Positions 28,350 through 36,750 of a stretch of 64,000 bases of DNA are shown piece by piece. The stretch covers positions 1,674,001 through 1,738,000 of the forward strand of contig NZ_CP019699.1 in assembly GCF_002005165.1 (NCBI RefSeq). Direction: 5' to 3'. How positions within the stretch are numbered: the first letter of the stretch is position 1; every line of letters begins with the position of its first letter. The translations under genes and the position numbers were made by a program. The notes beneath the pieces were generated by a model. It was given only the letters and a program-made list of their open reading frames with translations, ran no database searches and was not told the origin of the DNA. Origin of the DNA: Novibacillus thermophilus (GTDB lineage Bacteria > Bacillota > Bacilli > Thermoactinomycetales > Novibacillaceae).

Positions 28350-31247
28350 ATGTCCAGGCTCAAGCGGCGAAGTTTCATTGCGGCCCTCGTTTTTGCCTTG
28401 TTGTGTGGAACGATCTTGCAAGTGCCGAATGGACAGGTCCGGGCCGAGGAAGTGAGCTTCGACACAATTATTCGCAACGGAACGATTCTCGACGGATCCG
28501 GACTTCCGCGATACGAGGCGGATATCGGGATACGGAACGGCACCATTGCGCGCATCGGCGACTTGGATGACGATACGGCAGGAACAGAGATAGATGCTGA
28601 AGGGCTCTTCGTGACACCGGGGTTTATTGACCTTCACAGCCATGCATCGACGTCAGCCTTGCAGGAAGCCAAAAGTTCCCTTACGCAGGGCGTGACGACA
28701 GAATTGTTGAATGTCGACGGAGGCGGGCCGACAGATCTTAACGAACGCTATGCTCTAGAAGAAGAAGGTCTCGGGATCAACATCGGGGCGTACATCGGGT
28801 TCAACTCTGTCTGGGAGGAAGTCGTCGGCCATGAAGACCGCCGGGCGACACAGGAAGAGATTCGCGAGATGCAGTCCCTCATCAGCCAAGCGATGGAGGA
28901 CGGCGCCTTTGGCGTGTCTGCGGGGCTGTTTTACCGGCCAGCCTACTACGCGGACACGGATGAGGTGATTGAGGTCGTAAGTGCCGCGAGGGAGTGGCGG
29001 ACGAACTTCCCGCACCACATTCGCAACGAGAACAACGAAGTGGTGGAAGCGACAGCTGAAACGATAGACATCGGGGAAAAAGCTGGACTTCATCCTCACA
29101 TTACCCACATGAAGGTGATGGGCCCAGACAACTGGGGAAAATCAGTGGAAACGATTGGACTGCTCGAAGAGGCAAATGCCCGGGGGACTTACGCGACAGC
29201 AGACGTGTATCCCTATTTGCGCAGTCAAACGGGGTTGACGGCCATCGTGCCTCCTTGGGTTGAGGAAGGCGGATGGGAGGCGATGTTAGAACGCTTCGCC
29301 GATCCGGAACTTAGGCCCCAGATCGCACAAGAAATTGAACAAATTATGCACAGCCGTGTCCAAAGCGCAGCCGATGTGTATTTTCCGACCAAAAGAAGAA
29401 CCCTTGCCGATTACGTGGAAAAGGGCTTCGGCTACGATGGAACGGGGAAGCTGCTTTTAGGATTTCTCAACTTTGATTACGACAACGGCGCAACGTTCTA
29501 TATAGACGAGATTGCAGTCACGAATGCAGAAGGAGAGACGGCCTTCGCGTACGACTTTAGCGGCAACGACGGAGACGCCTGGGATCCGGAAGCGTTCGGC
29601 GACGAACTGTTCTCCTACCCGTCGAATGCCGTCAACTACAGGATTGAACAAAATGCCGGGCGAGTCGAGATCGCTGAAAGGCAGCAAGGGAATGCCAGTG
29701 CTTACGGCAAGGTCGAGGCCAACATGGAAAGTTTGGAAAACAGTGAGGCCTTGATGCGTTTTCGCGTTGAGGAGGTAGGGAATAATCAGCGTCTCCGGTT
29801 CTGGTTGCAGGCGGATGAATTTAGTTCGGGAAGTTCTTTTCCCGTAAATGGGTACGGTGTTGAGCTGCACCTTGGAACTGACCAATTCATTTTGTACGGA
29901 AGAGAGGATGGCCGCTCCACCCATTTCGGAAGCGTTGACGCCAACATGACGACGGACTGGCATTGGTTGAGAGTCCGTGTGCAAGACGGTGAGCTCGCCG
30001 TTCGCCTCTGGAAGGACGGTGTAGATGAACCTGCAGAGTGGGACATGGTACAAGACATTCCGGTTCCAGGAGATGACGAAGGGGAGGAAGAACTGACTCC
30101 TGGAGAAGCGACGATGCGCCTGTTGGAGACTGAAGGCAATCTGAGAACGATCTATAATTTCGGTCACGAAGACGACCTTAAACGCATTATGCAATTCCCG
30201 ATGACGGCCATCGCGTCAGACGGCGGTGCTACCACATCAGATAGTGTCCACCCGAGAAGGTACGGAACACAACCGCGTGCGCTCGGTTTGTACGTCAGGG
30301 ATAAAGGGTATTTGGAATGGGAAGACGCCATTCGAAAAATGACAGGGTTACCTGCTACGATCATCGGCATGACGGACCGCGGATTTATTGCGGAAGGTAT
30401 GGCCGCGGACATCACGGTATTTGACCCCGAAACAGTGGTGGACAGAGCGACATTCGACGATCCCAAACAGTACGCTGAAGGCATTGAGTATGTGTTCGTC
30501 AATGGAGAATTAGCTCTGTCTGAAGGAGAATTAACCGGAATACAAGCCGGTCAAGCATTAAAGCGGGCTCCTAACATGCCGAGTCGCCCGATGAATCCGT
30601 CAGAACCGATTCACGTCGAAGGGACGGGGGACTTGCTGCCGATGGATGCGACCGGGACTGAATCAGCCTTGCAAGTGGACTATTCTGTCGGCCAGGATCC
30701 AGACGCTCGGAAGGCAGAAGGACATTTCCGCATCCGTGATGAAAAGTATGAACTGAATTTTGAAGCAGAAAGTTTTGGAAAAATGCAAGTGGCCGACGGA
30801 TGGGTCAGCTTTACCGGTCGGGGGACGTTGAACGGGAACGAAGAGCGGACGTTTTTAGTGATTATCGACGAACACGAGCCTTTAGTCGATGACGAACGGC
30901 CAACGGTGACGGTTCAAATCGAAGGAATGGACGACATACGGGGATTTTTAGGCCAGGCAGATGAAGAACCTTCAAGCGTTGAGCTCATGAGGAAACTGAT
31001 TGGGGACTTTGCCGATGAAGGAGAAATTGCAGACGACACGACCGTGCGCCAGTTGCACACGCACTTGGCCGCTGTAGAGCGGTACGAAAAGACCGAAAAA
31101 ACGGACAAAGCAGTCAAACACATGGAGGGCTTTAAACAATTGCTCTCTTATCTGGAAGAACGTGAGATGATTTCAGGTAATGCCGCAACGATACTCTCGC
31201 ACCACGCCGATCAATTGATTGCCAAGTGGCGTCAGGCGATCGATTGA
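28350..31247 (+). CDS. Secreted D-aminoacylase-type amidohydrolase with internal beta-sandwich and FIMAH domain
   Basis: A 965-residue secreted enzyme. Signal peptide 1-32. Residues 36-360 and about 582-730 together form an N-acyl-D-amino-acid deacylase barrel: PGFIDLHSHAS (His96, His98), HPHITHMK (His250, His253), and late catalytic Asp624 in IASDGG, closing with FIAEGMAADITVFDPE. The usual cysteine ligand of D-aminoacylases (GNCG) aligns with Asp123 in NVDGG. Between residues 361 and 580 a beta-sandwich like that of ggt1 interrupts the barrel. A further beta-rich domain spans about 760-870, and residues 878-965 are a FIMAH-type domain. Family enzymes remove acyl groups from D-amino acids or split D-containing dipeptides. 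ATG 28350 follows GGGAGGAGG. Confidence 0.85.
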   Translation: MSRLKRRSFIAALVFALLCGTILQVPNGQVRAEEVSFDTIIRNGTILDGSGLPRYEADIGIRNGTIARIGDLDDDTAGTEIDAEGLFVTPGFIDLHSHASTSALQEAKSSLTQGVTTELLNVDGGGPTDLNERYALEEEGLGINIGAYIGFNSVWEEVVGHEDRRATQEEIREMQSLISQAMEDGAFGVSAGLFYRPAYYADTDEVIEVVSAAREWRTNFPHHIRNENNEVVEATAETIDIGEKAGLHPHITHMKVMGPDNWGKSVETIGLLEEANARGTYATADVYPYLRSQTGLTAIVPPWVEEGGWEAMLERFADPELRPQIAQEIEQIMHSRVQSAADVYFPTKRRTLADYVEKGFGYDGTGKLLLGFLNFDYDNGATFYIDEIAVTNAEGETAFAYDFSGNDGDAWDPEAFGDELFSYPSNAVNYRIEQNAGRVEIAERQQGNASAYGKVEANMESLENSEALMRFRVEEVGNNQRLRFWLQADEFSSGSSFPVNGYGVELHLGTDQFILYGREDGRSTHFGSVDANMTTDWHWLRVRVQDGELAVRLWKDGVDEPAEWDMVQDIPVPGDDEGEEELTPGEATMRLLETEGNLRTIYNFGHEDDLKRIMQFPMTAIASDGGATTSDSVHPRRYGTQPRALGLYVRDKGYLEWEDAIRKMTGLPATIIGMTDRGFIAEGMAADITVFDPETVVDRATFDDPKQYAEGIEYVFVNGELALSEGELTGIQAGQALKRAPNMPSRPMNPSEPIHVEGTGDLLPMDATGTESALQVDYSVGQDPDARKAEGHFRIRDEKYELNFEAESFGKMQVADGWVSFTGRGTLNGNEERTFLVIIDEHEPLVDDERPTVTVQIEGMDDIRGFLGQADEEPSSVELMRKLIGDFADEGEIADDTTVRQLHTHLAAVERYEKTEKTDKAVKHMEGFKQLLSYLEEREMISGNAATILSHHADQLIAKWRQAID

Positions 31248-31252
31248 GGCAA

Positions 31253-31303
31253 AAACACCCCCCTCAGACAGCGAGAAAGCCTGTCATGAGGGGGATTTTT
31301 TTA
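31253..31303. terminator. Strong bidirectional terminator
   Basis: CCCCCTCA-GACAG (31259-31271) pairs with CTGTC-A-TGAGGGGG (31281-31294) with one bulged A, followed by ATTTTTTT on the plus strand and TGTTTTTG on the minus strand. It separates two convergent genes. Confidence 0.88.
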
Positions 31304-31313
31304 CCTTCTGCGA

Positions 31314-32330
31314 TTAGTTCTCGCCGTGATAGGGCTCTTTCACCAGCTGTACGTTCCGCGGCAAGCCGATGTCGGCCATTGTTTTCAATCCTCTGACCGG
31401 TGTAGCGTGTAACAGCTTGCTGCAGTTGATGGCGATGGCAGCGGTAGCGGTATCCCCGTATATCCCTCCGGGGACGACCAGTTTTCGAGTTTCGTCGCCG
31501 TGTATCACTATTTCGTCCACTTGGTCTATCCCCGTCGCCATCACTAAGTCTAAAGCGATCGTTATACCTTCTGCCGTTTGACCCGTAGATGTTTGGTGCA
31601 GTCCAGCCACTTTATGGTCGTCTTGCTCAGACAGGGTCGGCTCAAGGCTGTTTTTAACGTTGCGGAGCTGTAGGTTTAATCCGTACGCAATGAGGCGAAC
31701 GGACTCTTCTAAACCGACATGGCCTATCTTCTGTTCTGCAGCTAACTGGTTAAAGGTGTCGATTTCCAACCCGACCCCCACCTTTTTTTGCAGGGGAAGA
31801 CGCCGTTTGGAGACGTCGACCCGCCTGGAGATTTGAATCGCCGTGATGTCACCGATCACCGCAGACAGGCAAAGTGCCAGCGTGTCCATGACAAATCCCG
31901 GATTTACTCCGGTCCCGAGGACCGTCAAGTGTTTGTCTTTGGCATACGTGTGGATTTCTTTTGCGAGAGAAGGGTATCGATCCCAAGGGTAAGAAAGTTC
32001 TTCGCACGTCGACACGACCGAAAAGCCGCAATCCAGCAACCCTTTTATTTGTGGCCAGACGCGTTTCAGATCAGATCCTGTGGCATGAATGGCAATGCCG
32101 CCTGTGGGCCCATCCTGTTTTTTTACGAATTCCTCCAGGGAGGAAACGACGGAGATCCCCGTTTTTTCCGTACTGGTCAGAAGTCCAAGATCTCTGCCAG
32201 CCTTTTGGGGGTCGATGTCGACAGCGCCGATGACGTTCACGTCAGGAGATTGAAGACACTTCTTCGCAATTTCTAAACCGATCGGCCCCAGGCCGTAGGA
32301 CAGTACATTCACAGGCTGAGGTTCGTGCAT
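31314..32330 (-). CDS. NAD(P)-dependent amine dehydrogenase-like protein (DapB-fold, diaminopentanoate dehydrogenase type)
   Basis: A 338-residue cytoplasmic oxidoreductase. The N-terminal Rossmann fold (VLSYGLGPIGLEIAKK, then GAVDIDPQKAGRDLG) belongs to the dihydrodipicolinate-reductase N-domain superfamily, and the overall pattern (CEELSYPW, GTGVNPGFVMDTL, GLHQTSTG) resembles 2,4-diaminopentanoate dehydrogenase-type enzymes of ornithine breakdown. The exact substrate is uncertain; an amino acid or diamine released by the neighbouring secreted hydrolases is possible. It is the only minus-strand gene inside the cluster. ATG 32330 is preferred over the longer frame because AAGGTGG lies before it. 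It shares a 327-base divergent region with ggt2. Confidence 0.75.
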   Translation of the reverse strand: MHEPQPVNVLSYGLGPIGLEIAKKCLQSPDVNVIGAVDIDPQKAGRDLGLLTSTEKTGISVVSSLEEFVKKQDGPTGGIAIHATGSDLKRVWPQIKGLLDCGFSVVSTCEELSYPWDRYPSLAKEIHTYAKDKHLTVLGTGVNPGFVMDTLALCLSAVIGDITAIQISRRVDVSKRRLPLQKKVGVGLEIDTFNQLAAEQKIGHVGLEESVRLIAYGLNLQLRNVKNSLEPTLSEQDDHKVAGLHQTSTGQTAEGITIALDLVMATGIDQVDEIVIHGDETRKLVVPGGIYGDTATAAIAINCSKLLHATPVRGLKTMADIGLPRNVQLVKEPYHGEN

Positions 32331-32657
32331 CGCGTTGATCCACCTTCCAGTAGAAGTTAATAGAGTACTTATTAAAACTACCATTTAGGCGCCATAAACA
32401 GAAATATAAGTTTTTTATATCCTTATAAGTAATCTCTATAAATCTGACGGTTTTATCGGAGCAATTAATAAGTAAATGTTATAAGGATATAATAAATATG
32501 TAATTTTAAAACATTCAATCAAATGGTAGGCTTTAATTAAAGTGTTCTACTCATTTCGTAGAGGAGGGATTACAAGCTTACACACGTTTTTGAAAATATA
32601 CGGGCTTTGAAATTATAAGGGAGAATTTTAAAGTTATACAGAGGGAGGAGAATGTGG
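32331..32657. promoter_or_regulatory. Divergent AT-rich regulatory region before ggt2
   Basis: 327 bases without a gene. TTATAAG occurs at 32423-32429 (inside the palindrome CTTATAAG, 32422-32429), 32479-32485 and 32613-32619. The same heptamer recurs in other promoter regions of the cluster. GGATATAATAAATATG (32485-32500) contains a TATAAT-type -10. The ggt2 ribosome site GGGAGGAG is at 32643-32650. Confidence 0.5.
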
Positions 32658-35465
32658 ATGCCACCGAAACACTTAAAACGCATCATCTGCACGTTTCTTG
32701 TCACGGTGTTGCTGCTGGCAACTCCTTTCACTGCATTTGCCGGGGACCCGGGAGATCCCCGCCAGGAGCCGGCAGCAGTCGGTAACGGGGGAGCCGTTGC
32801 GACGGAGCACGTAGAAGCGTCTCAGGCAGCAATTTCCATTTTAAAAAAGGGCGGTAATGCTGTCGATGCTGCTGTGGCTGCGGCAGCAGCACAAGGGGTG
32901 ACGCGTCCCTACTCCGGCGGGATTGGCGGAGGCGGGTTTATGCACATTTATTTAGCAGATGAGGATCGTTCCGTCATTCTGGACCACGTGACCGAGACGT
33001 CGGAAAACTTCGGTCCCGAGTCGTATATCAACCCGGAAACGGGAACGCTGTATCCCAGTAATATCCGAAGTTCCAGTGGCATGGCAACGGGTATTCCCGG
33101 GGCGGTCAAGGCGTGGGAACAAGCTTTAGAAGAGCATGGCACGATGTCGTTAAAGGAAGTGTTACAGCCGGCTATCGAGATCGCGGAAAAAGGGTTTCCC
33201 GCTGATCCCAACTTCATCCGCGAAACGGCTGAAAATGCCGACCGGTTCAGGTTGTTTGAAAGCACAAAAGAGCTCTACCTCGACGAAAATGGCGACGTAC
33301 CGGAACCGGGCACGATCATGAAAAACCCGGACCTGGCACAAACGTACCGGTTAATTGCGGAACACGGTAGCGACATTTTCTACGAAGGGGAGATTGCGGA
33401 AGCGATCATCGACACGATCCACAATCCACCTGTGGTTGAGAATCCGGAGCACGAAGTTTTGGCGGGGAACATGACGATGGACGACTTGCGCAACTACGAA
33501 GTCATACGCCGCGATCCGACACACATCCGTTATCGGGGGTACGACGTTTACAGTGTTCCTCCGTCATCGAGCGGAGTGACGGTGAGCCAAATATTGAATA
33601 TTTTAGAGGCGTACGACCTTGCCGATATGCCCAAAACGAAAGCGCTCCACTACTTCCTTGAGGCGTCGAGGTACGCTTTTGCTGATAGGAGTGCGTACTT
33701 GGGGGATCCTGCCCATACGTTAGTCCCGGTAACCGGATTGCTTTCCAAAGGGTATGCAGCAGAGCGCCGACAGAAAATCAGGGATGATTACGCTTCAATT
33801 GGACAAGTCGCACCGGGTAATCCGTGGCCCTATGAAGAAGATCCTGACAGACAACCGGACCCGCCTCCGGAGGATAGCGTGGCGTTTCACTATGACTTTA
33901 GCGGCAACGACGGCGATCCGTGGGATAAAACAGTGTTTGCCAATCTTCATTCTTGGCCGAGTACCCCGGCTGGCGCCACATTCCGTATCCAGCAAAATAC
34001 GGGTCAAGTCGTACTCGACAACAGGCAACAGGGGAACGGCAGCGCTTACGGACGTGCAACACCGGACATGCGCCCGTTGCAAGAGAGCGAGCTGCTGGTG
34101 CGCTTTCGATTCGATGAGTTGGGGAATGACCAGCGGTTGAGGTTGTGGATTCAGGCAGATGCCTTTAGTTCCGGCAGTTCGATGGCGGAAAACGGTTACG
34201 GCGTCGAATTGAACGCAGAGACGAAGAGATTAATCTTGCGCGGCAGGGAAAACGGCAGTTCGACCACGTACGGCAGCATCGACACTGATTTGACGACTGA
34301 CTGGCACTGGTTGCGGTTGCGGGCACAAGGTGATCAGCTGTCCGTACGACTTTGGCATGGCGAAGAAAATGAGCCCGATGACTGGGACATCGTGCATCAG
34401 CTTTCAGAGGAAGAACAGGCCCATCACGCATGGGGGAAGGTGTTGTTAAGCTTTATTAACTTTGACTACGACAGTGGCAACACGATCTACCTCGACGAAG
34501 TAACCGTCAACGATTTGAGCAGTGGGGCGCAACATGAGAAGGAGCTTGAAGGAGCAGGTGCTTCTGAAGGGGAGGACAGTGAAGAGCCGACCGAAACCAT
34601 CCACCTGTCCGTGAGTGACCGTGACGGCAATATCGTCAGTTATACGAGTACGATCAACAGCATAGGCGGAAACGGGATGGTCGTTCCCGGTTACGGTTTT
34701 CTGTTAAACAACGGCTTTTCCGGACGCATCCCTTCCCAAGATCCGGATCATCCAAACTATCCTAGACCGGGGCTGCGGATGTTGAGCGCCATGTCACCAA
34801 CCATCGTGACGAAAGACGGCGACCCTGTCATGACGGTCGGGGCTCCTTCGAGTAACCGGATCATTACGACGATTGTCCAAATTATCATGAACAAGCTGGA
34901 TCTCGGCATGACGCTGCCGGAAGCGATTGCTGAACCGCGTCTGTCACAGCGAAACTTAAGTGACGCAAAAGCAGAGTATGAAGAAATTTTCTTGGATGAA
35001 TACGGGACGTTGCTAGACGAACTGGAAGCAATGGGACATACATTTAAACCGGATACCGCTGTTCAAGGCATTAGTGCGGCCACCGGTTTGGAATTTTTGT
35101 CGGACGGGAGCGTGCGGGCTGCGGCAGAGCCGACAAGGAGAGGCGGAGGCAGTGCGATGGCCATCGACATGGAGGACATAGAAGAGCCCCCTTCTGAAGA
35201 GACGAGTGTGGCGCACATGAAGGCACTTGTCGAGCGCTTCGTAGATGAGGGCGAAATCAAGCGCTCCGAAACGGCTCGGCTGCTACAGACGCATTTGACG
35301 GCCGTAGGTCATTACGAAGACACGGGAGCGTTGGATAAAGCAGTTCAGCATATGACGAGTTTTAAACGGCTCCTTGATCACCAGCTCGGAAAAGAAGAGA
35401 TCTCGGAGTATGCTGCGGACACACTTAAGAGCCACGCAGATCAGTTAATCGAGAAGTGGCAGTAA
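32658..35465 (+). CDS. ggt: Second secreted gamma-glutamyltransferase, beta-sandwich inserted before the catalytic Thr, FIMAH domain
   Basis: A 935-residue secreted protein. A signal peptide ends near residue 27. The GGT large-subunit core is present (GGNAVDAAVAAAAAQGV, YSGGIGGGGFM, PPSSSGVTVSQIL), more diverged than ggt1. About residues 405-622 are a beta-sandwich of the cluster type (HYDFSGNDGDPWD, LLVRFRFDELG, LWIQADAF, TTDWHWLRLR, then LSFINFDYD and YLDEVTVNDL). It ends about 25 residues before Thr647 in TIHLSVSDRDGN, which aligns with the autoprocessing nucleophile of GGTs. LSAMSPTI and TVGAPSS follow. The last 80 residues are a FIMAH-type domain. So in this paralogue the insert sits at the future C-terminus of the large subunit. 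ATG 32658 gives better spacing from GGGAGGAG than ATG 32652. Confidence 0.88.
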   Translation: MPPKHLKRIICTFLVTVLLLATPFTAFAGDPGDPRQEPAAVGNGGAVATEHVEASQAAISILKKGGNAVDAAVAAAAAQGVTRPYSGGIGGGGFMHIYLADEDRSVILDHVTETSENFGPESYINPETGTLYPSNIRSSSGMATGIPGAVKAWEQALEEHGTMSLKEVLQPAIEIAEKGFPADPNFIRETAENADRFRLFESTKELYLDENGDVPEPGTIMKNPDLAQTYRLIAEHGSDIFYEGEIAEAIIDTIHNPPVVENPEHEVLAGNMTMDDLRNYEVIRRDPTHIRYRGYDVYSVPPSSSGVTVSQILNILEAYDLADMPKTKALHYFLEASRYAFADRSAYLGDPAHTLVPVTGLLSKGYAAERRQKIRDDYASIGQVAPGNPWPYEEDPDRQPDPPPEDSVAFHYDFSGNDGDPWDKTVFANLHSWPSTPAGATFRIQQNTGQVVLDNRQQGNGSAYGRATPDMRPLQESELLVRFRFDELGNDQRLRLWIQADAFSSGSSMAENGYGVELNAETKRLILRGRENGSSTTYGSIDTDLTTDWHWLRLRAQGDQLSVRLWHGEENEPDDWDIVHQLSEEEQAHHAWGKVLLSFINFDYDSGNTIYLDEVTVNDLSSGAQHEKELEGAGASEGEDSEEPTETIHLSVSDRDGNIVSYTSTINSIGGNGMVVPGYGFLLNNGFSGRIPSQDPDHPNYPRPGLRMLSAMSPTIVTKDGDPVMTVGAPSSNRIITTIVQIIMNKLDLGMTLPEAIAEPRLSQRNLSDAKAEYEEIFLDEYGTLLDELEAMGHTFKPDTAVQGISAATGLEFLSDGSVRAAAEPTRRGGGSAMAIDMEDIEEPPSEETSVAHMKALVERFVDEGEIKRSETARLLQTHLTAVGHYEDTGALDKAVQHMTSFKRLLDHQLGKEEISEYAADTLKSHADQLIEKWQ

Positions 35466-35486
35466 ATTCATTGCGCATAAACGGAA

Positions 35487-35520
35487 CCCTGTGGCAAGGA
35501 ACACTTGCCACAGGGCGATT
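35487..35520 (+). terminator. ggt2 terminator
   Basis: CCCTGTGGCAAG (35487-35498) pairs perfectly with CTTGCCACAGGG (35504-35515) around GAACA, followed by CGATTTAT. Confidence 0.8.
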
Positions 35521-35572
35521 TATCTAGGGGATGGAAATACGAGAGAGTTGTTTCTCTCAAAGGTCGGAGGTG

Positions 35573-35604
35573 AAATGGGGCGGGAGAACACCGTCCCATT
35601 TTTG
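35573..35604 (+). terminator. Second hairpin with T-run after ggt2
   Basis: AAATGGGGCGG (35573-35583) pairs with CCGTCCCATTT (35591-35601, one G-U) around a 7-base loop and runs into TTTTTG. Two terminators in a row isolate ggt2 from the next gene. The remaining bases to 35786 are AT-rich, with TTATAAG at 35647-35653 and TATATTTATAAAAATATAATATT (in pieces, 35661-35684) as probable promoter. Confidence 0.65.
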
Positions 35605-35786
35605 TCGAGGAATGTTTACCGGCTCGACGTGTTGATCAGCTGGGGATTATAAGCTGCGGTTATATATTTATAAAAATATAATATTTCAAAAGATTATAGT
35701 TAAAACGTAAGATGGAGGTAGACAATAGATGGAGGCGAGTTTGTCTCCTTTGTTTTGGTGACTAAGTTTAAAAAAGGAGGCTCTGT

Positions 35787-36686
35787 ATGCGTAAACCGAT
35801 TAAACGATACGGCTGGCTCATTTTTGTCTGTTTGATGGTGTTAGGCCTGTGCGTGCCTATGGCAAGTGGACAATCGGACCATTTTGCGGCACTAAAGGAA
35901 AATGTCGAACAGATTGCGAATTCCCTCGATACTGGGGAAATCGCGGTTTTCATCGAGACAAGTGAAGGAACAATTGCCATGAATGAAACAGACGTGATGT
36001 CTGCCGCTAGCACGATCAAAGTTCCCATTCTAGTTGAAGCCATCAAGCAAGCGGAGCAAGGGGATCTGTTTTGGGATGATGAAGTGGTCGTAGAGGAGTC
36101 GGACGCCGTCGGTGGAAGCGGTGTCATCAAAGATATGGAACTGCCCCAGACCTTTACCGTCCGTGAATTGGCGGAGCTGATGATCACAGTCTCGGACAAT
36201 ACAGCTACGAATATGATCATGGAACGGGTGGGGTTTGATGAAGTCAACTGGGCCTGTATTGAAATGGGATGTGTCGACACAGTGTTGCAAACGTCAATCT
36301 ACACCTCCATGCCGCAAGACCGCGGTCCGCACAATTATTCAAACGTGAAAGACATGGTGACCATCTTGAAAGGGGCGAATGAAGGAGGCTTTCTTTCCCC
36401 GGAGGGAAGAGAGGAATTTTTAAGCATTATGCGGGATGCCAATCAAGCCAGGTTGTCCGAGTATCAAGATCCGGAGCGCCATAAAGACATTCTCGTCGGC
36501 CGTAAAGGAGGTTCTACAGCCAGCCCGAGAGTGCTGCACGATGTCGGCATTTTTACGCTGGGGGATGAACATGTCTACGCTGCCGTCTTTACAAAGGACG
36601 TACAACCTAGTATCGCGACCCCCACTATAGGTGAGATCGGCAGAAGTATCATGGATTACATGGTTGAGTTCGATTCAACGGAGTAG
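35787..36686 (+). CDS. Secreted class A beta-lactamase-like serine hydrolase
   Basis: A 299-residue exported protein (signal peptide about 1-29). It has the three motifs of penicillin-recognising serine enzymes: S-x-x-K at Ser75-Lys78 (STIK), SDN at 136-138, and K-G-G at 240-242 in place of the usual K-T/S-G. No clear glutamate of an omega loop (E166-type) is visible, so strong beta-lactamase action is doubtful. DD-peptidase, D-stereospecific peptidase or amidase activity is equally possible. Unlike its neighbours it has no FIMAH or beta-sandwich domain. ATG 35787 follows AAAGGAGG. Its place among enzymes for D- and gamma-linked residues favours a peptidase role; that is inference. Confidence 0.82.
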   Translation: MRKPIKRYGWLIFVCLMVLGLCVPMASGQSDHFAALKENVEQIANSLDTGEIAVFIETSEGTIAMNETDVMSAASTIKVPILVEAIKQAEQGDLFWDDEVVVEESDAVGGSGVIKDMELPQTFTVRELAELMITVSDNTATNMIMERVGFDEVNWACIEMGCVDTVLQTSIYTSMPQDRGPHNYSNVKDMVTILKGANEGGFLSPEGREEFLSIMRDANQARLSEYQDPERHKDILVGRKGGSTASPRVLHDVGIFTLGDEHVYAAVFTKDVQPSIATPTIGEIGRSIMDYMVEFDSTE

Positions 36687-36750
36687 ATGGGGTCGCATCC
36701 AGCAGAATGGACCAAAGCTATTTTGAGCGAAATTTTTTGGGGGAGTCCAT

